From NCBI GenBank assembly GCA_011045955.1, contig DSBV01000126.1:16139-80138 (forward strand): 64,000 nucleotides of DNA. Direction: 5' to 3'. The position numbers were made by a program, and so were the translations under genes. Below the pieces are notes generated by a model, which had not been told where the DNA came from, made no database searches, and saw only the letters and a list, made by a program, of their open reading frames with translations. Below are positions 25,343 to 34,833 of this stretch, one piece after another; the first letter of the stretch is position 1; each line of letters opens with the position of its first letter. Source of the stretch: Bacteroidales bacterium (lineage in GTDB: Bacteria; Bacteroidota; Bacteroidia; Bacteroidales; Tenuifilaceae).

Positions 25343-25828
25343 CTAAATCAAATTATCGATACTTACCAGTTGCTCCTTCAGGAACAACCTTGCCCTGTAA
25401 ATGTAAACCTTAACCTGCGACTCGTTAAGCCCTGTTATTTCGCCAATCTCCTCGTACGAGTACCCTTCGTAGTCACGAAGCAGGAGCACCGATTTCTTAA
25501 TCTCCGGCAGCTTCTCAACAGCTTTATCAACTATCTCCTTGGCATCGGAATAACCGTTAGAGGTTGATGTTTCAAAAAATGCTTCACCTGCATACTCAAA
25601 CTTTCGTTTTTCCTTCCTTATGCTGTCGATGGCAGCATGGTAGGCCGAGGTGAACAGGTACGATTTTGCCTTTGCAAAGTCCACCTCACGGTGCTTTACC
25701 CATAACCGCTCAAAGCAATCCTGAACGTTGTCCATGGCCAAATCGGTATTCTTTAGCATCTTCAGCGCAAAGCGGTATATGCTATCGGAGTATAAGTCAA
25801 CGCATTTGTTAAACTCTTCGGCGGTCAT
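25343..25828 (-). CDS. ECF-subfamily RNA polymerase sigma factor
   Basis: A 161-aa sigma-70 family ECF factor. Region 2 includes DLAMDNVQDCFERLW and the aromatic SYLFTSAYHAAID core; region 4 includes LRDYEGYSYEEIGEITGL followed by the helix-turn-helix stretch NESQVKVYIYRARLFLKEQL. The start at 25828 (MTAEEFNKC) is preferred over the upstream ATG at 25918 because a -7 box lies between them and region 2 begins right after. It is the first gene of an operon with the anti-sigma gene. Confidence 0.93.
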   Translation of the reverse strand: MTAEEFNKCVDLYSDSIYRFALKMLKNTDLAMDNVQDCFERLWVKHREVDFAKAKSYLFTSAYHAAIDSIRKEKRKFEYAGEAFFETSTSNGYSDAKEIVDKAVEKLPEIKKSVLLLRDYEGYSYEEIGEITGLNESQVKVYIYRARLFLKEQLVSIDNLI

Positions 25829-25854
25829 GAACCGTTGTTTGGTTTTCCAACTTT

Positions 25855-25862
25855 CAAATGTA
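25855..25862 (-). promoter_or_regulatory. -7 box of the ECF sigma operon
   Basis: Minus-strand TACATTTG, 26 nt before the chosen ATG. It is a primary-sigma type box, so at least basal transcription does not need autoregulation. The -33 element is weak. Confidence 0.45.
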
Positions 25863-25943
25863 CGACGATTAAACTTGACATAAGTTACAGGGGAAAGTAA
25901 AAAATTGTTTTGATCCAATCGCTTTCCATTTTAAAACGATAAC

Positions 25944-25951
25944 TACCTTTG
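25944..25951 (+). promoter_or_regulatory. -7 box of the purD operon
   Basis: TACCTTTG, the strongest form of the Bacteroidota -7 box, 23 nt before the purD ATG. A weak TTTC lies near the -33 position. It is back to back with the ECF sigma promoter. Confidence 0.55.
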
Positions 25952-25974
25952 CAGTCAAACACCTGCTTTGAAAA

Positions 25975-27276
25975 ATGGATACAAAAATAAATGTACTTTT
26001 ACTTGGATCTGGCGGACGTGAGCATGCCCTGACCTGGAAAATCGCACAAAGCCCTTTTTTAAGCAAACTTTACATTGCACCGGGCAATCCGGGTACAGCC
26101 ATTCACGGAATTAATGTGGCAATCAACCCGCTCGACTTTGATGCAGTTAAGCGATTTTGCCTAGAGAACCAAGTGGAATTGTTGGTGGTTGGCCCTGAGG
26201 AGCCACTGGTAAAAGGCATACACGATTCGTTTATTACCGATAGCAGTGTCCAGCATATACCGGTAATTGGCCCACAAAGAAAGGGAGCCATGCTCGAGGG
26301 AAGCAAGGATTTTGCCAAGGAGTTCATGTTCAGGCATGGGATCCCCACCGCTCAGTATAAAACCTTTACAGCGGAAAAGTTCAACCAGGCCAAAGATTTT
26401 CTGAAAACCCTAAATCCCCCATACGTTCTCAAGGCCGACGGCCTTGCTGCTGGGAAAGGAGTGGTTATTGTATCGTCATACGACGATGCATGCTTAAACC
26501 TCCATGAGTTTTTTGCGGGTAAATTCGGGACAGCAAGCCAGAAGGTTGTAATTGAGGAGTTCCTGAGCGGTATAGAGCTATCGGTGTTTGTGCTAACCGA
26601 TGGCCTCTCGTACATAATCCTCCCTGAGGCCAAGGACTACAAGCGTATAGGAGACGGCGATACCGGGCCAAATACGGGAGGAATGGGGGCTGTGTCGCCT
26701 ATACCATTCGCCAATAAGGATTTCATGAAAAAGGTTGAGGAGCGTATTGTAAAGCCTACCATAAATGGACTCAGGAACGATGCTATCCCTTACAAAGGCT
26801 TTATTTTTATCGGACTAATGAACGTCAATGGCGATCCTTACGTAATTGAGTACAATGTTCGTATGGGTGACCCAGAAACCGAGGTGGTAATACCCCGCAT
26901 TAAATCCGACCTGCTTGCAGCCCTAATGGCCTGCTCACAGAATCGATTATCGGAAGTATCGCTTGAGGTTGATTCCCGAACAGCAACTACAGTAATTGTT
27001 GTTTCAGGAGGCTACCCCGGTTCATACGAAAAGGGCAAGGAAATTGCTATCCCTGAAAGTTTAGCTGATAATACCATCCTCTTCCATGCCGGAACGAGTT
27101 TAAGTAACGGAAAACTTGTTACTGCCGGTGGACGAGTTTTTGCCTGTTCGGCGCTGGGTAACAGCATCGACCAAGCCCTTGAAAAATCGTACACCCTTGC
27201 TAAATCCATCAAATTCGATAAGCTTTACTACCGAAACGACATTGGTAACGATTTAAAAAAACTGCAAAACCAATAG
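25975..27276 (+). CDS. purD: Phosphoribosylamine-glycine ligase (GAR synthetase)
   Basis: A 433-aa ATP-grasp enzyme joining glycine to phosphoribosylamine in purine synthesis. The N-domain has LLGSGGREHALTWKI and VGPEEPLVKGI; the ATP-grasp core has KADGLAAGKGV and the GDGDTGPNTGGMGAVSP signature; the metal site is in YNVRMGDPETEVV. The length is typical. The next gene (DUF6427) starts 1 nt after the stop, so the two are co-transcribed. Confidence 0.98.
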   Translation: MDTKINVLLLGSGGREHALTWKIAQSPFLSKLYIAPGNPGTAIHGINVAINPLDFDAVKRFCLENQVELLVVGPEEPLVKGIHDSFITDSSVQHIPVIGPQRKGAMLEGSKDFAKEFMFRHGIPTAQYKTFTAEKFNQAKDFLKTLNPPYVLKADGLAAGKGVVIVSSYDDACLNLHEFFAGKFGTASQKVVIEEFLSGIELSVFVLTDGLSYIILPEAKDYKRIGDGDTGPNTGGMGAVSPIPFANKDFMKKVEERIVKPTINGLRNDAIPYKGFIFIGLMNVNGDPYVIEYNVRMGDPETEVVIPRIKSDLLAALMACSQNRLSEVSLEVDSRTATTVIVVSGGYPGSYEKGKEIAIPESLADNTILFHAGTSLSNGKLVTAGGRVFACSALGNSIDQALEKSYTLAKSIKFDKLYYRNDIGNDLKKLQNQ

Positions 27277-27277
27277 T

Positions 27278-28279
27278 ATGCTTCTCAAAAGCGCCCAAAA
27301 ATATCGATTCAGAGCATTAGTTTTCATTTTGCTACTCCTGTTTGCAACTTGGCTAGTTACCCTTTTGGGCAAATCACCAGGCTACTCATTCCTTTTCGAC
27401 AGTTTTCCAATGCCGTTTTACCGTGCCCTAGCAAGCTATCTAAACCGTTATCCTTTCTGGCAAAATATCGTTTCCATTGCACTCTTTTTAATTTCAGCAA
27501 TATACTTACTGGTGCTAAACAATAAGTACATTGTTTTAAAAAGTCGATCGTTCCAGCCAATACTGTTTTTTACACTTAGCTCCGCTGCCTTTTTACCCAT
27601 ACAGCGTTTAAACCCGGCATTGGTATCACTTTTCTTAGTGTTACTTTGTATCGACCATCTTTTCGCCATCTACCAAAACCGCGATCCGCTCGATAATCTT
27701 TTCAGAGCGGGATTGGCAGTGGGAGCTGCAACTTTATTTTATGGCCCCGCTGTGGTTATTGCAATTTGGGCCTTGATAACTCTTTTGGTACTTCGTCCAT
27801 TTAGCCTAAGGGAATGGTTTGTGTTGATTTTTGCCTTTACGGTACCCTGGATCATCTACATGTCGGTGCTTTTTATTATTGACGTTGATATTCATAACCC
27901 TTACCATGCTTTTTTAACCAGTATTTTTACTGAGTGGGAACCAGCAATTGACGATAAAATTTTTTGGATTTTTGGAGGATTTTTAGCCTTTCCTTTTGGT
28001 GTTTCCATTTTTAGCGTCTTCCCAAAGTTGGCTTTTCAAAAAATTATTATTCGTAGGTATTACACCGTTCTGCTTCACCTGTTCATAATCGGCGTGTTAG
28101 CCTTTTTTATCATTCCCGGGGTTTCGTACGAAATATTCTACATTACAGCAGTCCCATCGGCATTCATTTTTTCATCGTACTTCAGCGATGCCAAGCCAAA
28201 TTTCTGGAATGAGCTTTTACTCTGGTTGCCAATTTTTGGAGCAATTGTGATTCAGGTACTAATGATGGTGCAATTTTAG
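27278..28279 (+). CDS. DUF6427-type integral membrane protein
   Basis: A 333-aa polytopic membrane protein with about nine hydrophobic segments (for example near residues 10-28, 55-75, 88-105, 110-128, 140-170, 180-205, 228-250, 262-285 and 308-330). It matches in style the Bacteroidota DUF6427 family, which often sits next to purD or housekeeping genes. No catalytic motif is seen. It is translationally tied to purD by a 1-nt gap. Function unknown. Confidence 0.78.
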   Translation: MLLKSAQKYRFRALVFILLLLFATWLVTLLGKSPGYSFLFDSFPMPFYRALASYLNRYPFWQNIVSIALFLISAIYLLVLNNKYIVLKSRSFQPILFFTLSSAAFLPIQRLNPALVSLFLVLLCIDHLFAIYQNRDPLDNLFRAGLAVGAATLFYGPAVVIAIWALITLLVLRPFSLREWFVLIFAFTVPWIIYMSVLFIIDVDIHNPYHAFLTSIFTEWEPAIDDKIFWIFGGFLAFPFGVSIFSVFPKLAFQKIIIRRYYTVLLHLFIIGVLAFFIIPGVSYEIFYITAVPSAFIFSSYFSDAKPNFWNELLLWLPIFGAIVIQVLMMVQF

Positions 28280-28324
28280 GTAGGTATTTAAATTGAGATT
28301 TTTCTTTGCAACAATATAGAGTGA

Positions 28325-28858
28325 ATGAAATATGCCATAGTTGATATTGAAACATCAGGGGGAAGCTATCAGCGCGACAGGATTACAGAAATTGCCATTT
28401 ACGTTCATGATGGCAATAGCATAATCGATGAGTTTAAGAGTTTGGTTAACCCTGAAACGCCTATTCCATACTACATCACCCGGTTGACAGGCATTACTAA
28501 CGAGCTGGTTGCCAACGCACCTAGGTTTTTCGAGATTGCCCGCGATGTAGTATTGCTTACTGAGGGATGCGTATTTGTAGCCCACAATGCACCATTCGAT
28601 TACCGGTTTATTCAGGCTGAGTTTAAACGCTTGGGCTATGATTATCACCGCGAAGTGCTCTGTACCGTTAAGCTTAGCCGACGGGTTTTCCCGGGGTACG
28701 GCTCATACAGCCTGGGTAACATTTGCAATACTTTAGGAATTGAAATTGATAATCGCCACAGGGCTGCTGGTGATGCACTGGCTACATCAAAACTCTTTGA
28801 GAAAATCCTTTTTGAAACTAACGGAGATTTTACCCCTTTTGTTAAAGCCAAAAGATAA
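28325..28858 (+). CDS. Stand-alone DnaQ-like DEDDh 3'-5' exonuclease
   Basis: A 177-aa exonuclease of the polymerase III epsilon type. ExoI motif: D7 and E9 in VDIETSGG; ExoII Asp in HNAPFDYRFI; ExoIII His and Asp in HRAAGDALAT. All four DEDDh residues are present. It lacks the C-terminal GIY-YIG/UvrC-like extension seen in many larger Bacteroidota relatives and is fused to no polymerase. It could be the epsilon subunit or a proofreading/repair exonuclease. It lies 45 nt downstream of the DUF6427 gene and is likely the third gene of the purD operon. Confidence 0.9.
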   Translation: MKYAIVDIETSGGSYQRDRITEIAIYVHDGNSIIDEFKSLVNPETPIPYYITRLTGITNELVANAPRFFEIARDVVLLTEGCVFVAHNAPFDYRFIQAEFKRLGYDYHREVLCTVKLSRRVFPGYGSYSLGNICNTLGIEIDNRHRAAGDALATSKLFEKILFETNGDFTPFVKAKR

Positions 28859-28973
28859 CATTTTATTACCCTTATTAGCTAAAACACGTTCGGTCAAAAT
28901 TATCGGTTCAATCAAATTTTTTTTCAATATAATATCCTATCTTTACGTTTAGGAAACTATACCTACGAATAAA

Positions 28974-31900
28974 ATGAGTATTCGTAAACTATACTCACAT
29001 CCCTATTCAGCGATACTTGCTGCATTTCTTACGGCCAGTGTGTTCATTTTCATGTTTATCTACCTGGCAGTAAACCAGCGTAAACACATTTATGAATCGT
29101 CCAAGGAGGTCTCAAAGGAGGTGCTTCGTCAAACTGCTGGCGAAACCCAGCTCTATTTCACTGCAACCTATGTAGTTGCTAATTCAATTCAGCAACGGGC
29201 ATTAATACTGAAGCAAAAAAATGGAACACGCAACGATATTAGGATCCTTTTAAAGGACGTTCTTACCAGCAACCCTAGTATTTTGGGGGCTTGGGTTCTA
29301 TGGGAACCCAATGCGTACGACGGGAAAGATTCCCAGTTTAAGCAAAGTAATGAATTCCCTTGCAATGGACGTTTCGGCATAACATACTTTCGCAATAATG
29401 ATACATTATACTCTGAGATCGTTCCATGCACCGATTACCAATCGTTCTTTTATACCGATGCAAAGCAGAAGCGCAGTGCGGTTCTCTCTGAACCTTACCT
29501 GTTCAGGTACACCAACTATAGCAATCTGTATTTTGGATGTACCATTTCCGTTCCAATAATGAGCGATACAACCTTCCTAGGTGTTGTGGGGGTAGACATA
29601 AACCTTAACTATCTACAGAATGTAATATCTGCAGTTAAACTTTTCGACACCGGTTTTTTATACTTGGTTTCCCCTAAAGGGTTAATTGTTAACTATCCCG
29701 ACTCTACTAAAATTCGGAAAAATTTTTACCTCGAAGAAAGTAGAGCCGATAGTGCCTATACCGCTAGGGCCTTTATGGGAAATGAGGTTTCTGCTGAAAC
29801 CTATTCAAACTACTTAAAAGAAAGAGTATTTCGTTTTTACAATCCAATTAACCTATGCCTGAGCGATAAACCCTGGATGGTAATTAGCGAAATACCTATC
29901 GAAAAAGCATCGTCACGTTCAAGGCAAGTGGTATGGGTGGCAACTTTTGTTATGGCTATTGGTATACTGCTTATTTTTTACCTCATTCTCAACATCTTTG
30001 AGCGCCGTAAATACCAGCAACGCATTGAGGATGCGCTCTGTGAGGCAGAGACACAGAAAGCCAATGCTGTTGAAAGTTTCAAAAACTACCTTGAAGTCTT
30101 CAACTCTACCAGCGAAGCTATTTTTATTCACGACGCCGAAACAGGAGTAATTATCGATGTAAACGACCAGATGCTTAAAATGTATGGATTACATAGCAAG
30201 GAAGAGGCAATTGGTAAGCATGTCGATGTTTTCTCCTCAGGAATTGAACCATACAATGCAAATGGGGCCCAAGAGCGAATAAAACAGGCCATAACCGCTG
30301 GAAGTGCTGTTTTTGAATGGCAAAGCAAACGATCCGATGGCTCAATTTTCTGGTCTGAGGTTTCGCTTAAGTTCACTTTTATTAACAGTAAAAAAACAGT
30401 GCTTGCTGTAGTCCGCGATGTTAGCGATCGGAAAATTGCCCAGCAAGCACTGGAGTACCGCGAGCGTAAGTTCCGTGAACTGGCCGATCTTCTCCCCCTG
30501 GTTGTGTGGGAGGTTGATTTGAATGCCTGTTTTACGTACGCAAACGATATGGGTTTTAAACTTTTTGGATATACCCATGAGGATATCGAAAAGGGTATAT
30601 CCATTATTGACATGATAGCTCCCGAGGACAGGGTTAGGGTTGCACAAAATATTAAAAAACTTTTTATTGAAGGGAAAAATACCGACGAGGAGTACCTTGC
30701 CCTCCGAAAGGATGGGTCAGTTTTCCCAGTCAACATTTACTCTAGTGTAATTTACGAAAACAATATACCTGTTGGATTAAGGGGAATTCTAGTCGATATA
30801 ACCGAAAATAAAAGGGCTGAACAAGAAATCAAGGAAAGAGAGCAGCTCTACAGAACTGTGGTTGAGAACCTGAATGAAGCGCTTATGATGGTTGATAACA
30901 ACGACCAAATACTTTTTGTAAACTCACGTTTTAAGGAGATGTTTGGATATAACCTTGAAGAGGTAATAGGGAAAGTAGGATATAAGCTATTAATACCCGA
31001 AGAAAGGCAAAATGAAATAATTGAAGCCAATCAACAACGGAAAGAGGGATTAAAGAATGTATACGAAATGCAATTCAAGGCCAAAGATGGCCGGTTAGTC
31101 GATTGCATGGTTAGCGGTGCACCTGTTTACAATGCACAGGGTGCTGTAACTGGTTCTATTGGAGCAATAGTGGATATTTCCGAACTCCGAAAAGCCGAAA
31201 AAGCTTACCATGAAACCATGATGCTATTCGAAACCCTATCTCACATGTCGCCCGTAGGTATTTTCCGAACCGACGCTCAGGGTAAAACCACCTATGTTAA
31301 CCCTAAGTGGTGCGAACTATCGGGCTTAACACCTGAGCAGGCAAAAGGCGATGACTGGATTAAGGCTGTTCACCCGGAGGATAGGCAAAGGATACTCGAT
31401 GGCTGGTACCAACGGGTTAGCTTAGAAGAAAGTTCATCAACCGAATACCGATTCCTAAAACCCGATGGCACGGTGGTTTGGGTTCTGGGTTATGCTTTGC
31501 CCGAAAAAACTGCCGATGGAATCAATGGTTATATTGGAACCATTACCAATATCACCCAAATAAAACAAGCCCAGGAAAAACTTGAACGGAGCGAAAAGCG
31601 TTTCCGTGAGTTAACCGATTTGCTTCCGCAATCAATCTGGGAAATTGATCTTACAGGAAAAGTTACTTTTATCAATAAGTATGGGCTTGAAACCATGGGC
31701 TATACAATAGACGATTATAAAAAAGGTGTAATAATCTTTAATTCAATTGTTCCCGAAGAACGCGAAACGGTGTTGGAAAATTTCAAAAAACGATTAGGTG
31801 GCAAACTATCAAAAGGAATTGAGTACACAGTTCAGCGTAAAAATGGTGAACGATTTCCTGCCCTGGTATACTCATCGCCCATTACTGTTGACGGTAAAGT

Positions 31901-32807
31901 TGTTGGGTTAAGAGGTATCTCCATTGATATAAGTGAACCAAAGAAAACCCAGCATGAGCTCGAAAACTACAGAAACCACCTGGAACATCTTGTAAAAGAA
32001 CGCACTGAGGAACTCGAAGCGGTAAACGAGGAGTTGACCTCTGCTAACGAGGCACTTTACAACCAGCGCGAAAAGTTAATTGAAACCCTACAGGAACTAA
32101 AGAACGCTCAGCAAACCCTAATCCAGTCCGAGAAAATGGCATCGCTTGGCTTGCTTGCCGCTGGGGTTGCACATGAAATTAACAACCCGTTAAACTTCAT
32201 TCAGGGTGGTATTGTTGCCATTGAGGGTTACATCAACGACAAGTTTAAAACCCATAAAAACGATATACAACCATTAATTGATGCTATCAAGGAAGGGGTT
32301 AAACGCTCAGCCCAGATTGTCAGAAGCCTTAACCAGTATAGCCGTGCCGATTATACAAAACACTCAAATATTGATTTAAATAGGGTGATTGACAACTGCC
32401 TGGTACTCCTTTCCAATCAGTACCGCGATAGAATTGAGATTGTAAAGCATTACGATGAAAACTCAACCAGCATTTACTGTAACGAGGGTCAAATACATCA
32501 GTCGTTCATGAATATTCTCATCAACGCCATTCAAGCTATCGATGGCACAGGGAAAATAACCATAACAACAAAATCAACGGACAAAAAAAGTAAGGTGATT
32601 ATTGAGGATACCGGATGTGGAATTGACCAGGAAAATCTGACAAAGATTTTCGACCCATTCTTCACCACCAAGGAGCCCGGGCTGGGCACAGGCTTGGGGT
32701 TATCCATCACCTACAACATCATAAAGGAACACAAAGGGAACATTAACATACACTCCGAAAAAGGGAAAGGAACAAAAGTTACAGTAGTTTTACCAAAAAC
32801 AAGCTAG
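28974..32807 (+). CDS. dCache sensor histidine kinase with five PAS domains
   Basis: A 1277-aa membrane kinase. Two membrane helices (about 11-38 and 320-345) flank a periplasmic dCache domain. Five PAS/PAC units follow (roughly 370-490, 497-613, 619-737, 742-862, 875-990). Then come a coiled coil and a HisKA-like domain with H1067 in [12 protein letters not shown]. The HATPase (about 1165-1276) has N-box [17 protein letters not shown] and [11 protein letters not shown] units 2 and 5 are close relatives (both with the [18 protein letters not shown] start), suggesting internal duplication. The response regulator gene starts 2 nt after the stop, so they form an operon. A near-consensus -7 box TATCTTTA lies about 28 nt upstream. 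Confidence 0.95.
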   Translation: MSIRKLYSHPYSAILAAFLTASVFIFMFIYLAVNQRKHIYESSKEVSKEVLRQTAGETQLYFTATYVVANSIQQRALILKQKNGTRNDIRILLKDVLTSNPSILGAWVLWEPNAYDGKDSQFKQSNEFPCNGRFGITYFRNNDTLYSEIVPCTDYQSFFYTDAKQKRSAVLSEPYLFRYTNYSNLYFGCTISVPIMSDTTFLGVVGVDINLNYLQNVISAVKLFDTGFLYLVSPKGLIVNYPDSTKIRKNFYLEESRADSAYTARAFMGNEVSAETYSNYLKERVFRFYNPINLCLSDKPWMVISEIPIEKASSRSRQVVWVATFVMAIGILLIFYLILNIFERRKYQQRIEDALCEAETQKANAVESFKNYLEVFNSTSEAIFIHDAETGVIIDVNDQMLKMYGLHSKEEAIGKHVDVFSSGIEPYNANGAQERIKQAITAGSAVFEWQSKRSDGSIFWSEVSLKFTFINSKKTVLAVVRDVSDRKIAQQALEYRERKFRELADLLPLVVWEVDLNACFTYANDMGFKLFGYTHEDIEKGISIIDMIAPEDRVRVAQNIKKLFIEGKNTDEEYLALRKDGSVFPVNIYSSVIYENNIPVGLRGILVDITENKRAEQEIKEREQLYRTVVENLNEALMMVDNNDQILFVNSRFKEMFGYNLEEVIGKVGYKLLIPEERQNEIIEANQQRKEGLKNVYEMQFKAKDGRLVDCMVSGAPVYNAQGAVTGSIGAIVDISELRKAEKAYHETMMLFETLSHMSPVGIFRTDAQGKTTYVNPKWCELSGLTPEQAKGDDWIKAVHPEDRQRILDGWYQRVSLEESSSTEYRFLKPDGTVVWVLGYALPEKTADGINGYIGTITNITQIKQAQEKLERSEKRFRELTDLLPQSIWEIDLTGKVTFINKYGLETMGYTIDDYKKGVIIFNSIVPEERETVLENFKKRLGGKLSKGIEYTVQRKNGERFPALVYSSPITVDGKVVGLRGISIDISEPKKTQHELENYRNHLEHLVKERTEELEAVNEELTSANEALYNQREKLIETLQELKNAQQTLIQSEKMASLGLLAAGVAHEINNPLNFIQGGIVAIEGYINDKFKTHKNDIQPLIDAIKEGVKRSAQIVRSLNQYSRADYTKHSNIDLNRVIDNCLVLLSNQYRDRIEIVKHYDENSTSIYCNEGQIHQSFMNILINAIQAIDGTGKITITTKSTDKKSKVIIEDTGCGIDQENLTKIFDPFFTTKEPGLGTGLGLSITYNIIKEHKGNINIHSEKGKGTKVTVVLPKTS

Positions 32808-32809
32808 CC

Positions 32810-33196
32810 ATGGATGCAACAGGAAACATTAGCGTGCTCCACATCGACGATGAGCCAACAAACATTTTGCTTTTTGAGGTAAACTTCCGCAAGTACTACC
32901 AGGTTATAAGTGCCCCTTCCGGTACCGATGGGTTAACAAAACTTACCCAGAACCCTAATATCGATGTTATTTTCTGCGATATGAAGATGCCCGGCATGAA
33001 CGGGCTTGAGTTTGCCCGGCAGGCTGCAATGGTTAAGCCGGGAATACCATGTTTCATTCTAACAGGCTACGATATCTTGCCTGAAATTTACCATGCAATT
33101 AACGAGGGTTGGGTAAGCGGTTACATCCAGAAACCGTTTGAGGTTGACCAAATTATATCAGCAGTAAATAAAGTAACCCGAACAACCGCCGATTAG
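32810..33196 (+). CDS. Single-domain response regulator receiver
   Basis: A 128-aa CheY-like receiver with no output domain. Acidic pocket in HIDDEPTN, phospho-acceptor D57 in IFCDMKMPGMNG, Thr in FILTGYD and Lys in YIQKPFE. It starts 2 nt after the five-PAS kinase gene and is presumably its partner. Output must be by protein contact or phosphotransfer. Its 3' end overlaps the convergent corA gene by 4 nt. Confidence 0.95.
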   Translation: MDATGNISVLHIDDEPTNILLFEVNFRKYYQVISAPSGTDGLTKLTQNPNIDVIFCDMKMPGMNGLEFARQAAMVKPGIPCFILTGYDILPEIYHAINEGWVSGYIQKPFEVDQIISAVNKVTRTTAD

Positions 33197-34119
33197 TACC
33201 ACTTTTTCCGCATAAATATCAGCAAAGCAAATACCGATATAGCAAAAGATGCTATAAAAATACCCACAAAGGCCCACGGATTATTTTCTAGGAAATTGGG
33301 AACATTCATCCCATAAAAGCTAGCAATTACAGTTGGAATCATAAGTACAATGGATATAGAGGTCAGTCGCTTCATCACAATGTTGAGATTATTGGAAATA
33401 ACCGAAGCGTATGCATCCATCATTCCGCTAAGAATGTCGGAGTAAACGCTGGTTGTTTCTTGAGCCTGTCGTAATTCAATCTCAACATCCTCTAGTAGCT
33501 CAGGATTATAGGTGTCGCGGTAGCTTCGCAGGTTTTTTATCCTGTGCAGCAGTATGTCGTTACCCTTGAGCGAAGTGGTAAAAAATACTAAACTCTTCTC
33601 AATGCGCAGCAGATCCTGTAACTCCTCGTTACGGATAGAGCGCTCCAACTGTTCTTCAGCTTCCTTAATGTCGTTGTTAATTTGCTTAAGGTATTTCAGG
33701 AACCAAACACTCGACGATAGCATGATCCTAAGCAGCTGATCGAAATGATCTTTGATTAAAATTCCCTTACGAACTGTGAATTGAATGAAATCAGGGATCA
33801 CCTCGCAACGATAGAAACTAACTGACACAAATACTTCATCCTTAAAAATAATTCCAATAGGGACCGTAGTGTAGGGAATTTTTAGGTCGGCATTCTTATA
33901 CGGTAAACGCATCAGGATAAAGAACCACCCGTTCTCATACTCAATACGGGGTCGCTCGTCAACGTCCTCAATATCGTTATAGAAAGCATCGGGCACCCCG
34001 AGCTCATCGAGCAGGTACCGCTTTTCCTCATTAATAGGATTTTCGACGTTTACCCAGCAGTAGGGTTCCCATTCGGCGGTTGGATGTAACCCAATGTCCC
34101 TTTTCCAGAATGAAATCAT
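33193..34119 (-). CDS. corA: CorA-family divalent cation transporter
   Basis: A 308-aa CorA/ZntB-family channel for Mg2+ or another divalent cation. It has a cytoplasmic alpha/beta N-domain, a long helical stalk (about 125-240) and two C-terminal membrane helices; the signature YGMNVPNF precedes the loop to the last helix, which ends in a basic tail (MRKKWY). Ion specificity cannot be decided from sequence. Unusually for Bacteroidota the ATG is preceded by a strong SD-like GGAGGG 7 nt upstream, and the 106-nt leader can form two competing helices (see the leader entry). Confidence 0.93.
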   Translation of the reverse strand: MISFWKRDIGLHPTAEWEPYCWVNVENPINEEKRYLLDELGVPDAFYNDIEDVDERPRIEYENGWFFILMRLPYKNADLKIPYTTVPIGIIFKDEVFVSVSFYRCEVIPDFIQFTVRKGILIKDHFDQLLRIMLSSSVWFLKYLKQINNDIKEAEEQLERSIRNEELQDLLRIEKSLVFFTTSLKGNDILLHRIKNLRSYRDTYNPELLEDVEIELRQAQETTSVYSDILSGMMDAYASVISNNLNIVMKRLTSISIVLMIPTVIASFYGMNVPNFLENNPWAFVGIFIASFAISVFALLIFMRKKWY

Positions 34120-34225
34120 GTACTATCCCTCCAAAATTTTATAGAATAGAGGCATAGTACACTACCTCTATTCCGGGTTAATTATCAGGGTGATAATCGT
34201 CCATATTGAGTTTTGACTTTTTTAG
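34120..34225 (-). promoter_or_regulatory. Structured corA 5' leader with competing helices (candidate riboswitch/RNA thermosensor)
   Basis: Read on the minus strand. Helix 1: GAATAGAGG (34173-34165) pairs perfectly with CCTCTATTC (34152-34144). Helix 2: GTACTATGCCTC (34160-34149) pairs with GAGGGATAGTAC (34131-34120), 11 of 12 positions; this buries the SD-like GGAGGG and abuts the ATG. The two helices share CCTC and GTACTAT, so they exclude each other. A separate hairpin ATTATCA-CCC-TGATAAT lies upstream (34197-34181). This is seen directly in the sequence; ligand and regulation are inference. Alternative: DNA operators for a regulator. Confidence 0.5.
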
Positions 34226-34231
34226 ACCATG

Positions 34232-34239
34232 CAAAGGTA
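34232..34239 (-). promoter_or_regulatory. -7 box of corA
   Basis: Minus-strand TACCTTTG, consensus match, placing the transcript start near 34225 and giving a leader of about 106 nt. The -33 region is pyrimidine/purine-rich without a clear TTG. Confidence 0.5.
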
Positions 34240-34509
34240 ATTTTTTTTTTGTTAAAAATTCCTTCCCTAAACTAATAAAAAAGAATCATTTTAGCGTGTA
34301 GCGTTCAGACAGATTCAAGATTCAAGATTCAAGGTTCCAAAACCTGTCCCGCGAAGCGGAATTCTATATTTAGTGTGCAGTGTACAGAGAGGTGGTTGGG
34401 GTTTAGGGTTTGGCTAGTTCAAGGATAAAGGATAAAGAGCCTGTCCCGCAAAGCGGGAATAAAGGTTAAAGGATAAAGAGCCTGCTCCGCTCTGCGGAGT
34501 TCAAGAGCC
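34240..34509. repeat. Repeat-mosaic spacer with hairpin modules
   Basis: No gene seen. Hairpin modules occur at 34343-34360 (TCCCGC-GAA-GCGGA), 34440-34458 (TCCCGC-AAA-GCGGGA) and 34481-34500 (CTCCG-CTCTG-CGGAG). They are set in 'attcaagattcaagg', 'gtgtgcagtgtacag' and 'aaggataaaggataaag' text identical in style to the spacers at 14.3, 19.6 and 21.5 kb. Confidence 0.55.
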
Positions 34510-34809
34510 TGTCTCGCATTAGTGGGATTAAAGGTTGAATTCTAAGTTTTACCCCCTTGTTCGCGCGAGTTTTCAGACGCGTGCATTAACCGCCCTGTAA
34601 GGGCAAATCAACTTAGCCCAGGGTTTTAACCCTGGGTATTGAGTTATACAAAATAATTGGCGATGCACGCAACGCATAAACCAAAGAGCAAGAGCGAAGT
34701 GCTGCATCGCAAAAGGATAGCATTGCAAAGAGCGATTACCGGAAAACCACAAAAAGGAATAAAAGGGGTGAAGGTGCAAAGCGACGCTTCGGCGGTGCTC
34801 AGCATGACA
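34510..34809. repeat. TGTC...ATGACA intergenic element, copy B
   Basis: Ends ATGACA at 34804-34809. The left end is less clear: TGTCTCGCATTAGTGGGATT at 34510-34529 resembles copy C's left end. The core holds the hairpins GCCCT-GTA-AGGGC (34592-34604) and CCCAGGGTT-TT-AACCCTGGG (34617-34636). The stretch 34576-34712 is about 90 percent or more identical by eye to 34921-35059 in copy C. Confidence 0.65.
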
Positions 34810-34833
34810 ACGGAGTAGAAAAAGTATGTGTTT

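Noticed and set aside
28325..28858. Oligoribonuclease or RNase T instead of a DnaQ-like exonuclease
   Set aside because: Motif spacing and the HRAAGDALAT ExoIII block fit DnaQ/epsilon-type better.
34120..34197. Known M-box (ykoK) Mg2+ riboswitch before corA
   Set aside because: The leader is only about 106 nt and does not show the long multi-stem M-box arrangement; I therefore treat it as a different candidate.
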